Shown here: one piece after another, positions 1 to 11,456 of the stretch | Numbering within the stretch: position 1 is the first letter of the stretch | How the letters are laid out: every line of letters begins with the position of its first letter | Assembly: GCF_963678635.1 (NCBI RefSeq) | Contig: NC_087065.1 | Span: 4,382,020 to 4,446,019, forward strand | Source of the DNA: Symsagittifera roscoffensis | Taxonomy: Eukaryota > Xenacoelomorpha > Acoela > Convolutidae | Direction: 5' to 3' | Length of the DNA: 64,000 nt | Position numbers and translations under genes: made by a program | The notes under the pieces: model-generated | What the model saw: the letters and a program-made list of their open reading frames with translations, nothing else | Database searches by the model: none | Told to the model about the DNA's origin: nothing

Positions 1-1298
1 AAGTTATATACTTAAATAGCTATACATTGTAAACACCGCAATTACCATTCAGAAAATTCAGCGGGCGAAAAATTGGTGTGGGTGGAAAAACTTATTTAGC
101 ACCAACTTGATATTTTATAGAAAGAAGAACTATTATTCAAGCTTCGACGAACTTTTTTTTCGAAGTTAATTAAAATCACAAATGAGCGTTTGACAGTTAT
201 TTATTGGCGATTAGTTTTTCTCTGTGGACATAGTGAATGTACAATTACTTCGTTTGCTTTTTAGCACCACGAACACCATTTAAGGATTCTGTTGCCATGA
301 TTTTTATCATGCAAAAAAACACGAAGCTTTAAATTGCCATATATGAATAATGACTAATATAATTCAGCTTCAGAGCTCACATTGCTAAAATGATCTCCAA
401 AGAGGCGTGAAAAGTTTGCCATCATATTCATTAAAACAGAATCGACCGGCTTTGGCCTTGGTAAAAACATTCATGGGAAGAAGCCTAAGCATATATTTAA
501 GCAAATGAAAACAGGCGATTGCTCTGATTGATTTTTCAAAAAAATATTAAAAACAAAAATGAAAAAAACTATCAGAAACTGAAAAAAATCCTTTTTCTAA
601 ATGCAAAATGGGTTTATATTAATTGCTTTAGTTACTTCAAGGTTGCAAGATTTAGTTTTACAGCTCATAAATTTTAACCTAATTATAACTTGTTTTTAGG
701 AGCTCTCAACCCCCGGTTGTTTGAAAAAATTTTAGCGAAAAATTTTAGCGAAATTTTTTGCTACCTTTTTATTTTTTGCCTTCATGATTCTCAAAAATAA
801 AAAAAATGTGTACCGCCCTTCAAAAAAAGTCGCAAGTTCTTGGCACAGGTTTTTTCAATTAAAAGTTTTCTTCAAAATTTTTCTAAATTCTTCAAAATTT
901 AAATTTCTAAGGCCTGGGATGGGTTTTCCGCTTCATGAGCTAACTTTGTGGTTACTTAGGCGACGGAGGCACTATTTTTCAGGGCAGTTGCTGAGAATGA
1001 TTTACGACTGAGGTTCTTTTTCCCGTTGAGGGCAAGACATTTGAAAATAGGATTTTGTTTTCATTTTGTTTTCGTGTTCCTGTTTTTCATTTCTCAAACC
1101 TACCTCTTGGATTCTTGTCGCTTATATTGCAAATACCAGCTTCGTTTTTGTGTGTATCTTCACAATAGCTTCAATTTAGTTTTGGCAGTGCATCCATGAA
1201 CAAAAAAACTATCTGATTGAGTCAAAACAGGAAGTATTTGTACAAAACAAACTTAAGTTTTTATAAAAGGCACTAAAATTCAAATACCCGGCGCCATT
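1..1298. other. AT-rich intergenic sequence, nothing recognised
   Basis: AT-rich sequence with homopolymer runs. The open frame at 784-1011 (plus strand) has low-complexity Lys/Phe/Ser composition, no matching splice signals and no recognisable motif, so I do not treat it as a gene. Confidence 0.5.
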
Positions 1299-1703
1299 TG
1301 TTCGACCATTGAAAATGGCAAGGAATTTCGTTTTCGGGATTCAGATATCCATTTTTGTACTATTTTGAGATATCCATATTTGGTGACGGACCTAAAATTT
1401 TTCTAAAGGCGCATTTGGCATTTGGCGCCAATATATACTAATTTTGAGGGGGGAGCGCGCGTGTTTTCAAAATTTTTTGGCCTGTGTTTTTCAAAATTTT
1501 GCCTGCGGCGTAGAAACTTTGGCCACAACATGGTATTTTTAGTGCTCAGAAAACCAATATGGTCGACCTAAAAAAAGGTCGACACAATTTTCGAATTTTT
1601 TTTTTGAAAATCCGCCCCTCCCCGCAAGAAAACCCTAGATCTGCCCCTGAGACTATGGTCGGAACATTCTCTGCTACTTGCACAGCAATCGACTATCCTT
1701 GTT
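1299..1703 (+). mobile_element. Family-1 miniature element, copy A (interrupted)
   Basis: The left end reads TGTTCGACCATTGAAAATGG. The right end has GACTATGGTCGGAACATTC, a degenerate CTCTGC-GCACAG hairpin and the tail GACTATCCTTGTT. The same ends recur at 13459-14100, 32949-33481 and 43099-43721, which defines a dispersed family of about 530-640 bp. Here the interior is mostly replaced by a hAT-like MITE. The inverted ends plus a terminal hairpin resemble Helentron-associated non-autonomous elements. That class assignment is inference. Confidence 0.6.
1345..1649 (-). mobile_element. hAT-like MITE, second copy, inverted and partial
   Basis: Reverse-complement relative of the element at 4224-4652. 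It shares the TTGGCGCC-AATATATACTAATTTTGAGG stretch, the GCGCGC block, the GGTCGAC segment and the end CTAGATCTGCCCCTG, which is the complement of the CAGGGGCGGATCTAG terminus. The left boundary is unclear (about 1345), no target duplication is visible, and it sits inside the family-1 copy. Confidence 0.65.
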
Positions 1704-2619
1704 ACTATTTTGAAAACGATTTGGAAATAATTGGAAATGGCACCAAGAGAAAAAAATCTGACAGTTTGGTTTGGTTTGCTATTCTTTTATTGAGCGTCCT
1801 CAATTTACGGAGGCTATCTCAGATAACCATAATTCATGCTCCCCAACCGGTATATGCTCATCAGTGGCTTTTGCTGCCTAAACACTTGCCATCATCATCA
1901 TCTGAGACGCACGCAAGCTTTTCGGCGTAAAGGAACTGGTGAATACATCGATGTTTGATGTAGCAAAATGACCCAAGTGAATCATTTTTTTAAGCTCAAC
2001 TTTTAAACTTAAAATCATTTACAAACCCAAACTTGAACCCTAAATCTCAATTACACATTGTTAGCTGATAGCAAAAAGAAGATCTAAAATTTTCTCTGAA
2101 ACACTATTCGGATTATTCTTTCAGAGAAAGTTCTTGGGCCTTCTTTTCACTACCCGGGAAAAATTATAGTAGAGAATTTAGTTTGAGAAATGTTAGGATA
2201 AAGTATCATTGCTCTCCAATCGCACGACTTTTCTCAGTTAGATGAGAAGTGTATGATATTATACCAAATTGAGATCCTTTGTACTAATTCATGAGTGTTC
2301 GTATTTGTCAGTGCCTGATGATATAACACGTGAGCGAGGAGGAGGGGGGGGGGGGGTCTTTATTCAGACCACCCCCTCAATAGAGCATATCTCCCCACTG
2401 AGCAGTTGCACCACGGGTAAAATATGAATTAAATGCACTTCATAAGTAGTAAGTCATCGTGGTTTTTTTAAAGTTTTTTTTTCTAGTTTCGAAAATGTCG
2501 ACATTTATTATGGGTGACTTTTAGAGCACCTCCTTGTTGACTTTTGTATATACTAAGATCTAATCATTTTGACTGCTTCTTGTGCCTTTTTTTTATTAAT
2601 TGGCTTGTCGCTTTTCGGC
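1704..2619. other. Intergenic sequence with a G-run
   Basis: No gene seen. An uninterrupted run of more than ten G lies near 2343-2357, followed by a C-rich patch. Similar G or C runs occur inside MITEs elsewhere in the window (4224-4652, 35497-35721), so this may be the edge of a decayed MITE. Confidence 0.4.
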
Positions 2620-4223
2620 TTTGGTCTTAGTGAAGATCAAGAGCTTGGTCCAGGGTGCAACATGATCCGCTAAGAGTTCAGGGTGACAGTATTTTGCAAT
2701 CGTTTTGTTCCAACCATCACAGGCATGGTCCCATTAGAACGTCTTTTTAGTGGTAAAGTTTTTTTCTGGCGTTGGTGCGCTTAAGCCACAAGGATATTTC
2801 AAGCGTCCTGATGGCTATGAGTTTGCTACTTTGTTTTGATGATGGGCATGTCAGCTACTAGTAAAACTGCCTCGTTTGGAGTCTTCTTGAGCTGTCCAGT
2901 CACTGTTCTGCCTGCGAATCCACACGTGCAGACTCCAGCCGCTCACCGTTCGTACTTGACATAGGGATGCCACGCTCCTCAAGCATCAAGACATCCAGAG
3001 GTGGCTCATGTTGGTGTCCGAAGGAAGTTGCTTGAGTGACACCAGTCTGTGCTGGCCAGGTAAAGGAGGACTCGAGAGCGCTTTTGAGTTTTTGTCACGT
3101 GCGGTTGATCGAGCATAGTCTCATCAACCACACGTCTCTTAGTCTCATAAACCTCATTCAACTGTCGATACGCAGGCTGAAGAAATGGGTTCTGCGCTGG
3201 ATCGATTGTAGTTTTTCCTGTTTCCAAGATTGAATCCAAATGTTTTTTTTTTCATATTTGTCGTGAAGATCTACTAAGCGATCTTGTCAACTGCTGGTTG
3301 AATGTCACAGCTTCTGAGGTCAGCCCTAAAACCTAGACGTCGCAACCGGAGGGTTGTCGTCGCATTACACGGCATCATGCCAGCAAGGTCATTGTTGAAG
3401 GTGACGAACTATCAAGAAGCAATGATTGATTTTTAGGAGCTTCTTTTCTTGACGCCTCAAACTCGTCGAATGGCAGTCGATTGTTTGGCCACGTTGAGGA
3501 GTGCCTGTCGAATGCCTGTAGGTTGATTATGATCTTCTGGAGCCCTTTCGACTGCATTTTCCAGAAGCAGCCTCCTTTCCTGAGTCGTAATTCTTGCTGT
3601 AGCCATGATGGCCTTCACCTTCAAAGCATCGAAAGTTCAGTTTAAGAAGCGGAGTAATTATAGTCTTCAGTAATCCTGTGCCTTATTTGAGTATCCTAAT
3701 GTGCAGTCCTGTAGCTGGTTTAGAGAGGTGTCAGCATTCCTCTGGTCGTCAAGGGGTTGCCTTTTGTGGATATTTTTGTCAAAGAGAAAAAAAATGAGTT
3801 GCTTCTCTTTTCTTCGCAAAGTTCTTTTTGAGACGTGGATGAATATGATCAGAACCACCTGCTTTGTCAGCATTCTTTTTTCTGATCACTTTTTATCTCG
3901 TTCTGGGTGAAGTCTTTGCTCATCGGATCTTCCAATGTTGACAATAGCGTTCTGCTAACTACCTTTTCACACTACTTTCTCACACGCTGATTTTGGTGTT
4001 GCTGAAGTTTTATTGGTGCAATCTTTTTGGTGTTAGATCTAGCTACGCCTTCGTGCATAAACAATTTCTATTTGAAGCGTTTCTTGTGTTTCCTCAATTT
4101 CTTTATCAAGCCTCACAGATGAGGTTTTTTGCGCTTCTAAAATTTCATCACTCAGTTCCTGTTTTGTCTCGCTCATCAGTTCTGTGGTTTATTTTCAGAC
4201 AGTCCAAAATACTCTGTTGATTG

Positions 4224-4652
4224 CAGGGGCGGATCTAGGATTTTCTCGAGGGGGGGGGGCGGATTTTCAAAAAATTTTCGACAACCTTTTTTTTAGGTCG
4301 ATCAGGTTGATTTTCCGAGCTCTCCCAAAGCAGTAAAAAGACCTTGTTTCGGCCAAATTTTCTGCGCCGCAAGCAATTTTTTGAAAAAACAGGTCAAAAA
4401 AGCCGTTTTTGGGCACTTTTTGGAAAATTTTGACGAAAAAAAACGCGTTTTTTGGCGCGCGCTCCCCCTCAAAATTAGTATATATTGGCGCCGAAGGCTC
4501 CTTTAGAAAAATTTTAGGGTCAGTCGACCAAAAATGGTTTTTTTAAAAAGTACCAAAGGGGGGACCCTTTGGGTTGGCAGGGGTTCGAATCCTTGAGGGA
4601 AGGGAAGGCGTCCGACCCCCCCCCCCCCCAGCCCCCCCTAAATCCGCCCCTG
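4224..4652 (+). mobile_element. hAT-type MITE with 8-bp target duplication
   Basis: The left end is CAGGGGCGGATCTAGG and the right end is the complement of CAGGGGCGGATTTAGG. Both are followed internally by G or C runs. The element is flanked by identical 8-bp direct repeats GTTGATTG at 4216-4223 and 4653-4660, and 8 bp is the target-site size of the hAT superfamily. The 429-bp interior codes for no transposase, so it is non-autonomous. It interrupts the minus-strand coding remnant and has a related inverted copy at 1345-1649. Confidence 0.85.
4582..4592 (+). promoter_or_regulatory. RNA polymerase III B-box-like sequence inside the MITE
   Basis: GGTTCGAATCC matches the consensus tRNA B box (GGTTCGANNCC) exactly. 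I see no convincing A box at the right distance upstream and no cloverleaf, so it may be coincidence or a captured tRNA fragment. Confidence 0.3.
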
Positions 4653-5890
4653 GTTGATTGTGTCTTTCCCATCGGTAGCCGGCGCATGGGTTTCTCCAAT
4701 GTCTGGGAGCAACTTTCCTCTGACCAATTCGTTTGGCACCTGCGTACATGCATACCTGTAGTTCGTTTAGTATCTCTTTCCATGATGATTGAGCACTCAT
4801 ACACTTTCAATATCACAATGACGGCTTCATCTTTCTGCACCGTTTCTGCCACTTAAGTATTGAAACGTTCAAACTAGTCGTTGCCCCATATCCAACTTAG
4901 TTGTCTTTGTCGCTTTGCTCCTATTCTCCACTGGTAGGTTGACATCATTTATGATTGGCTCGTGGTCGTCGCTTCCATGTCAAACTGGCTCTCCTTGATT
5001 GTAGGACCTCTTCATCATGATGATTGTAGTCGCTTTTTTCATTGCACACTCCCGCTACTCCTTGGTTTTTGTTTCATTTTGAAACCCCACAACTCTGAGC
5101 ATCCTTTTGAGAACTGCTCCTCCTCTGGCAATGCTCACGAAAAACTTGTATCGGTTCTTATCAAGGTTGCAGTTCTCAAAACAGGGAGAGTTATTGCTCT
5201 GGATCACAGCAGGTATGCATCAGATATCAACTTTCACTTCGTTGAGTTAGCTTCCAAGATCTATCTAGTTTTTGTGGATGTCCTTGCGTGGTTTCATTGT
5301 TGGACCCTGATTTAGGTGGTAGTTTTCGCCGGACATGTAGTTTTGCAGATGTCGCGTCTGATGTGCGGGGGTTGCAGCTCGAGTCCGGACTTTTTCACTA
5401 GTGCGTTACGAGTGCATTGGATTTGGAAGCTTCCTCGCTTGTGGCACTCTGGACTTTCGGCGCCTTTTCCAATCGCTGTCCTTACAGTCCCATGCAGTTA
5501 AGCCTGCGTTACCCTGAAACAGTTGTTTCCTCTTGGGAATGGTGTTTACAGATGCATCATTTTAATAGGTTGGCTTTACATATCGAGCACTTCAACTAGG
5601 CCACTGGGAATGTGCACTAGTGGCAGTTGTTCCGCTGACCTCGATTTTCTTGCGTGGTTTTGCAGGAGGCGCCTTTTGCCTTTGGCAGTGGTTCTTCATG
5701 AGTGGAGAAAGCGGACTATACCAATTTCGTCAGCGTCAGGCAGGGTGTGCATATCCAGGGTTCCCATTCATCCTCATTGCTCCTCAAGGATCTGCCATTA
5801 TCTGCAATCCATTTGATGCCTTGACAGGTTTTTCCTCAGGTATTGGTTCCCTGTTGCAGTTTTATCGAGGCAGTTGTACTTAGCCGCTAC

Positions 5891-7588
5891 AGATGCTAGT
5901 CGCGCGCCTAAACCTCTAGCCCATTCTTATTTTTATCAAGAGATTCTTTGTCTCTCAAACACCCAAAATCAGAATCTATCTTTTTAATCCAGTGACTTTA
6001 TTTCCAATCTCGTTGGTAAACCAGTTTGAGGTTCTGGCGACCTTTTCCATCCACACGCCACAACGGGGTCGGCCCTTTGTATGGCCTCTATTTCTGGTGG
6101 GAGTAAGGGAAGAACGAAGCGAGGAAAACTGTTTTTCAGGAGTACCTGAACAGAAAAAAAGAGAGAAAAAAGTTGGATCTGCACAGCTAATATCATCTTC
6201 ATGCTACTAAACATGCAATTAATCATTGAAATTTGAGTGAGGATTTTGGCTGAAGCTGCGCTGATTTTTTGATCGTGTTGAAGGTAACAAAGTCCCTCTG
6301 ACGTAACAAAAAGAAGATTACATATTGAAGGAGTCTTCACTACAACAATGAAAAGAGAGACAGAATGAATCGGAAGGAATCAACATAGTTGATTGATAGA
6401 GATTTTTTAGTGTTGTTTTGTGGATGTTTAATAATTTTCGTCCCTTAAAACTGCGCAAATATTTTCCATGTTAGTAGTTTGTTGTTTGGTCAGATTTGTT
6501 ATAATAAATATGCTGAAGAAAAAAGAGTGGCTTTTTTATGTAAAGGTTAGCCCCAAGACATGAAGAGGAAGAGGTACTGTTGATAATGTTAAAGTGACGT
6601 ACGTATTCCACAAAATCCACCCGGGTTGACTGTGATAGATAGCTATCGCTGGTTCAGAGACGTTCCAGTTTTATGGAAAGTTTAGCGATGATTCAGCGTT
6701 ATTTGATAGTTATACTTCTCAGCGGTAATCATGCATAACTTAGCCATGTTAAAACCCTGAATTAGCGCAAAGAAAATATTGTTTCTTCAAATTTTTGAAA
6801 ATTTAACTTTTGTTGCTTGTCTTGTTTTTGATAAAACTAGACAGTTACGCTATAAATTATCCTGAGACGTTGAAAATTACGCCATTTACATACTTGAATT
6901 GCAAGCGTAGAATTAAGATCTGCAGACGTAGAGCTTTCCAATGATATCCCTTTGGCATCTCTGGGACGGAATTTGGCTCAAAATTTTTGAATTTTTCCTG
7001 CTCATGGATAAGTGTTCACTTATCAGGTACAAAATCAGTGATGTTAGGTTTCTGAAAAATTGCTGATTCATCAATATTTATCTATTTTGCTGTTCCATAA
7101 TTTTCTAAGTTATTCAAATCGCATATAAAGGATTCCACATATTTCATATAAAAACGTATTGTATTTTGCATTCTATGATTAGCATTCATCCTCAAACAAA
7201 AATAAAGTTTTTCTATAAAAAAAATTAACAAAAGTCAAACACAGAATTTTTTCTACTGTTCGAGAAAAAAATAAGTGTCATCATAAAATAAAGATCTTTA
7301 AATATGAATTGTATGGGTGGCATATCACAAAAAACGTCATGTAGTGTATTGAGATACGAGAATGTTTAGTGTATGGACGAGCATGTTTGGTGTCATTAGC
7401 ATTTTGTATCGCGTATTTCTTACGTTTTGGAATTTTTCTTTAATCAGCACAGAAAATGCTTACAATCGTCTTTTTTTTCTGCCGGTTTTTCGCTTTGCTA
7501 ATTTGTTTGGTTAAGTTGTTATGAAATTTGGTACGCGGTTCAGTTGAAACTTGGCAAAAATGGTAATTACACGTTTAGAAAACGGTGC
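5891..7588. other. Intergenic, nothing recognised
   Basis: AT-rich. A 118-codon minus-strand frame (6340-5984) has no recognisable motif and low sequence complexity in part. It could be the edge of the 2.6-5.9 kb coding remnant, but I cannot support it as a gene. Confidence 0.4.
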
Positions 7589-7878
7589 GTATACAAAATA
7601 GTCACATACAAAACAGTCCAATACGAAATAGTTCAAAAAACCATGTAATATAGGAAAAAACTGTCCGATACAAAACAGTCCGGTTTATAGTCGCCTGTGG
7701 GCGCCCTGTGCGCGTGTCGTCGCTTCGCGGCGATAACCGGCTCTAAATTTCGTATCAAAAACAATTATTACTTGGGACTGTTTGTCTGACTAATTTGTAT
7801 TGGACTGTTTTTTCCTTCATTTTCATACTTTTCCAAACTGCCTTGTATTGGACTGTTTTGTATGGGACTGTTTTGTAC
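7589..7878. mobile_element. Fold-back miniature element with GC-rich hairpin core
   Basis: The left arm repeats ATACAAAATAGTC and ATACAAAACAGTCC, and the right arm repeats their complements (TTGTATTGGACTGTTTTG and ATGGGACTGTTTTGTAC). This gives inverted arms of about 37 bp. The centre (7717-7733) is a GC-rich stem-loop around CGTCGCTTCGCGGCGA, unlike the AT-rich surroundings. No coding capacity. The core motif recurs at 9581-9622. Confidence 0.65.
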
Positions 7879-8150
7879 AGACACGTAAGAAAACACATTT
7901 TTTCTCAAAATATGCTGTCTCGGAAAACTAAAGGGAAAACGGTAGAAAAACCCACTTGTTCACTTTGTCCATTGACAAAGAGAACGTTAAAATAGTTCCC
8001 TTTGTCAAGTTTCACTCGCAAATTTTATAACAATTTTGTTTGTCAGCTGCTCTTGCTGCCTGTTCATTTTCTGTACACATACTGCTCAAATTATATTAAA
8101 CACAAAAATAACACGTTATTTACCGCATTGCAGAAAAAAGTTATTACTAA

Positions 8151-8310
8151 TTGTTCCGACTTTCTAAGAGAGTGACGCAAAAATTATGATGATTTGAAAA
8201 TTGCCAATTTGGCCAATATTTTGCGCGGTATATTTCGTGCTATTTAAGCGTAAGCTGCAATTTAAATCATTCCAATTGAGTTGAGACAAGCAAATTACTC
8301 TTATTTATGC
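8151..8310 (+). repeat. Family-2 dispersed repeat, 5' part
   Basis: TGTTCCGACTTTCTAAGAGAG followed by ATTATGATGATTTGAAAATT and GCCAATTTGGCCAA. Similar stretches occur at 12830-13096, 34020-34080, 37843-38256 and 57590-57960. The right half is not clear here. Confidence 0.5.
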
Positions 8311-9580
8311 GCTATGAGACTTGAAAAAATTTTCATTTTCCATTTAACATAGAGGGAAGGGTAATGAAATGAGGAAAAATGAAAAAGAACAACTGAAATG
8401 TTTGATTTTTTCCGATTGTTTTTTAAAAATTTTGAATAAAAAACCCTTTTCATTGACTTTAAATGGCAGTCAAAACATGTCGAGTTTCACACTGATTCTT
8501 GCTGGTTTCAGTATTTAAGACCGTAAATTATTGACAGAAAGCGATAGTAGCAACCTGCGAGGGCATTGACTGGAGACTCAGAGGTCCAATTTTGAAGTGG
8601 TTGGAATCCTATAGTACGCCAGCTTTAAAATTCATTTTCCGGCATCAGACTTCTTGCGGGCACTGCAACTTTTTAATGCACTCGGGCAATACCATTTTTC
8701 CACCGTTGCACCGAATATTTAACATTTTTGAACAGCGTTTTTAACATTTTAATTTTTTTGTTTTGATTCCATTCAACCACTTAGCCATCTTCTAAAGTCT
8801 TCAATTGAGTTGCGGCAATGCATTAACTTCAATAATATCTCGCCGTGCTCTACTGTATTTCTGATAAGCTATTTGGTTTCCATTTATGATATCTTTTTTT
8901 TGAAAAGTTTGACAAACAATAAATCAATTGATTTTTTACGAATTTTGATCAGAGTTGTTTTTATCAATGAGATTTTTCACTACGTTTAGATTAAGGTTTT
9001 TTGTTTCCGGTTGTTTAGGCGAGACTGTTGTAGCGTCTCTTTTTTTACGGTTATATTTTTTTTTGCTTTACCGTATATTTTAGGGGTTTCATTTTCAGAA
9101 GTTTACCGTCTTGGTGGTTTTTACTCAATTTGGGGACTGCCTTTTGTCAGACTTTTTCAAACGCTCCATTTTGATAGGAAAATTTCAAAGGTTTTTCAAT
9201 TATTCTAATAAACATAAGAAAAAATACTTTTTTTTTCAAAATCATAATTGATGTATGTAGCTTTTAAATTATACTTTTTAAACCTAAATTTTGTTTAGAA
9301 CCAAGCTGCTGTTGGCTTTTTTCTGATTTTGAAAATTTATTTTTTTGCTGGATTAATGAGTTTTTATGGGCTTGATTTTTTTTCTCGAAAATTGAAATTG
9401 GTTCAAATTAGTGGTAACTGTCCATTTCACTAAAATATTGCTAATCTTACTGCAATATTTCTACCGTGACAAAAAAAAACAAATCTTGAAAGAAACAACT
9501 AGCAAAATTTAAAGTAAGCAGCAACTCGCAAAGGATGAAAGTTTTGGTTCGAAAACGCCGGTTTGCGAGCTACGCTCTCG

Positions 9581-9622
9581 TCGCCGCTTTGCGGCGATAA
9601 TCAATTCTAAATTTCGTATTAA
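9581..9622 (+). repeat. Second copy of the GC hairpin motif
   Basis: TCGCCGCTTTGCGGCGA forms a perfect 7-bp stem with a 3-base loop and is followed by TAA, C, then TCTAAATTTCGTATTAA. The same order occurs at about 7717-7763, so this is a fragment of the same repeat family. Confidence 0.5.
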
Positions 9623-10727
9623 GTCCTACACTTCGTTGGCAAGCTCGAAACACGTTGGTGCGACTACGGCGCTGATTATATTGCGACTTGTGATTTTTGT
9701 TGCGATTTGGCGCATTACGTGCAATATCAGACTGATGATTTTTTCTTATTGCTTATTGTTTTTTTTTCTTTTTCTGCCGGAAAAAATGTAGCTATTTGCA
9801 CACGGCCCATTTTTTCGTGGGTTTTGTGTGTTCATGATTTTGTCTGATCAGCCATTTCAACCGTAAGTTATATCTATCATAAGTTTTTTTTTCAATTTTA
9901 TTTATTCCAGATTCGCAATTAGTGCAAATTTCCGCTTTTCTAAGTGGAAAATCTGTCAATGAAACTGGAGAATAGATTAAAAATAAAAGCTTGCTTCTCA
10001 GTGATTTTGAGTTTAATAACAGCTTTTAACTGTCTACTGCCAATTTTTCTATGTGTTTTATGAGGTAAAAAAACTAGCGCAGCTTCAATTCATACCTTAC
10101 ACTGCACCTAGTAAAATATTTTATAAAGTTTTTAAATTAATTTTATTCAAAACAGCGATGCTTATAATCAAAATCAGCACAACAATTCATGCAAAACGAG
10201 CCTCATCCATCATATCAATTTTAATCAAAATTAACGAAAGCAAACTGGATATGGATTTTATTACAAGGCTAGCACAAATGATTTTTTTAATGCCCGAGTT
10301 CTTACGACAAAATCTGTTTGCGCTGAGCTGATATGGCGTTGCGGCAGTTTCTTTTTGGCGGAAGCTGACATCTTCACTACACCAAAGATTCTCGTGGATC
10401 TGAAACGATTAAAAAAATGATCATTTTGCTTAATGCTTGAACTATTGCAGAGATGATGGAAAGTTTTTGCAATGGACTTCTAGATCTAACTGGTAACTGA
10501 ACTTTCTTGGCTTCCTGTACAAAAACAGATACCCATTTTTAAGGAACCAAAGAGTAGTTTTGTAATTGAAAAAACCATTTCAGGCTATTTATGAGATGGA
10601 GTTATCCTCTTTGAGCACTAAAATTGTTGCACGATTCGTAGCAGATGATGATTTTAGCGCAGCTGATGAAAAATTTTCTCCTTACTAATGCGCTGCATTT
10701 GAAATTAATATTCTTCACTCAACTTTT

Positions 10728-11016
10728 GATAGCCGAATACGATTGCTGATGCGACTATTCACCTGCTACGAATACATATGAGTACAGTTAAATTGCAAAA
10801 GATGTAGCGGGCTACGAATCGTTTTTGCTGCGAATTATTAACCAACAACGTAAAACACTCATTTAATCCTATTTGCATATTTGCAAAGACTTATTTTAGA
10901 GTTGGCATGGTAATAAATTGTGGTTGGTTAATAATTCGTAGCAAAAAACGATTCTTAGCCGACTACCATTTGCAATTGATGTGATTAGTCGCATCAGCAA
11001 TCGTGTTCCGGCTATC
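10728..11016. mobile_element. Fold-back element with long inverted repeats
   Basis: The left arm runs from GATAGCCGAATACGATTGCT through GCTGCGAATTATTAACCAAC (to about 10852). The right arm is its complement, from GTTGGTTAATAATTCGTAGC (about 10922) to GCAATCGTGTTCCGGCTATC (11016). Arms are about 95-125 bp with small gaps around a roughly 70-bp AT-rich spacer. No coding capacity of its own. It lies in the 3' end of the terminal coding exon of the minus-strand gene and supplies its last codons and stop. No clear target duplication. Confidence 0.75.
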
Positions 11017-11206
11017 GTATGTGAATGATTGGATCTCTTGCCTTCCATGTATCCTTCTGTTTGGATAGGCTGATCATGTGACGTAGTTTCAGAAGTATCT
11101 TGGCTTGCTTCTGGTTTTTCTTTTTGATCGTTGCCTGCTTGGTCTCTTTTATTAGACAGTTCCACGTGACAACCCTTTGTTCCCGTGCACACGTCGCCAA
11201 AAGCAC
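10896..11206 (-). CDS. Membrane-protein gene, last candidate exon (polar tail; 3' part in a fold-back element)
   Basis: Acceptor GACTTAAG at 11214-11207, entered in phase 1, which matches the phase-1 exit of the exon at 11457-11621. It encodes a hydrophilic stretch that contains CTGTKGCHVELSNKRD and is rich in Asp, Glu, Gln, Ser, Thr and His; no domain is recognised. From 11016 downward the reading frame runs into the fold-back element, which provides about 39 codons and the TAA stop at 10898-10896. Either the mobile element has been recruited as coding sequence, or the original 3' end was cut off by insertion. A splice donor upstream of the element is also possible, but I see no strong one. 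The function of this tail is unknown. Confidence 0.5.
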
Positions 11207-11369
11207 CTTAAGTCAAGACAAATTATCCACAAGGAGCTGTGTCAAAATACGAGCTGTTCAGCTCTTTACAGAGAACCGCTTCTGTGTCCCAAGTTACGAA
11301 CTATACGTGCAGAATTTGATTATTATTCTGGGATGGCTAAAACTGCCCAATTGTAAGAAACGAGCAGGC

Positions 11370-11436
11370 ATCAAGTTGGGCTTCGAACTAACGACCCAGT
11401 GAATGGGAGGCGAAGACATAACCTCTTCACCACCGT
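11370..11436 (-). repeat. tRNA-derived SINE-like segment
   Basis: On the minus strand, GGTGGTGAAGAGGTTATG (A-box-like, 11434-11417) is followed about 30 bases later by AGTTCGAAGCCC (B-box-like, 11389-11378). A stretch GCCTCCCATTCACTGGGTC lies between them, as in an anticodon arm. The related segment at 41688-41756 suggests a dispersed tRNA-derived SINE family rather than a working tRNA. It lies in the intron between two coding exons of the minus-strand gene. Confidence 0.5.
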
Positions 11437-11456
11437 TTCTCATGTTTATCGCTCAC

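Larger units (their letters stand above)
2620..5890 (-). pseudogene. Decayed minus-strand coding remnant, possibly retroelement-like
   Basis: On the minus strand, short frames with normal protein composition succeed each other in shifting registers between stops. Examples are 4852-4653 (MAETVQKDEAVIVILKVYE...), about 4179-4042 (Glu/Lys-rich, coiled-coil-like), 3873-3667, 3603-3375 (begins MATARITTQERRLLLENA) and 3239-3006 (contains NPFLQPAYRQLNEVYETK). Overall base composition is higher in GC than the flanks. Stops and frame changes are too frequent for a working gene, and the sequence is also interrupted at 4224-4652 by a MITE. No catalytic domain is recognisable. The NPFLQP-type segment is reminiscent of Gag-like proteins, but I would not rely on that. 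The high-GC open frames on the plus strand here (4962-5315, 5620-5883) look like antisense shadows. Confidence 0.4.
7879..10727. other. AT-rich sequence with repeat fragments
   Basis: No gene supported. At 8151-8310 there is a family-2 repeat start (TGTTCCGACTTTC, then GAAAATTGCCAATTTGGCCAA), matching 57.6 and 37.8 kb. At 9581-9622 there is a second copy of the GC hairpin plus TCTAAATTTCGTATT from the 7.6 kb element. Frames at 9011-9208 and 10053-10331 are low-complexity. Confidence 0.4.

Noticed and set aside
4520-4856. Open frames across the MITE on both strands
   Set aside because: They run through the MITE and its G/C runs; the frames are only partly host-derived.
5316-5883. Hydrophobic protein-like plus-strand frames (including one at 5620-5883)
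   Set aside because: They overlap a region whose minus strand shows the better coding remnant; likely antisense shadows.
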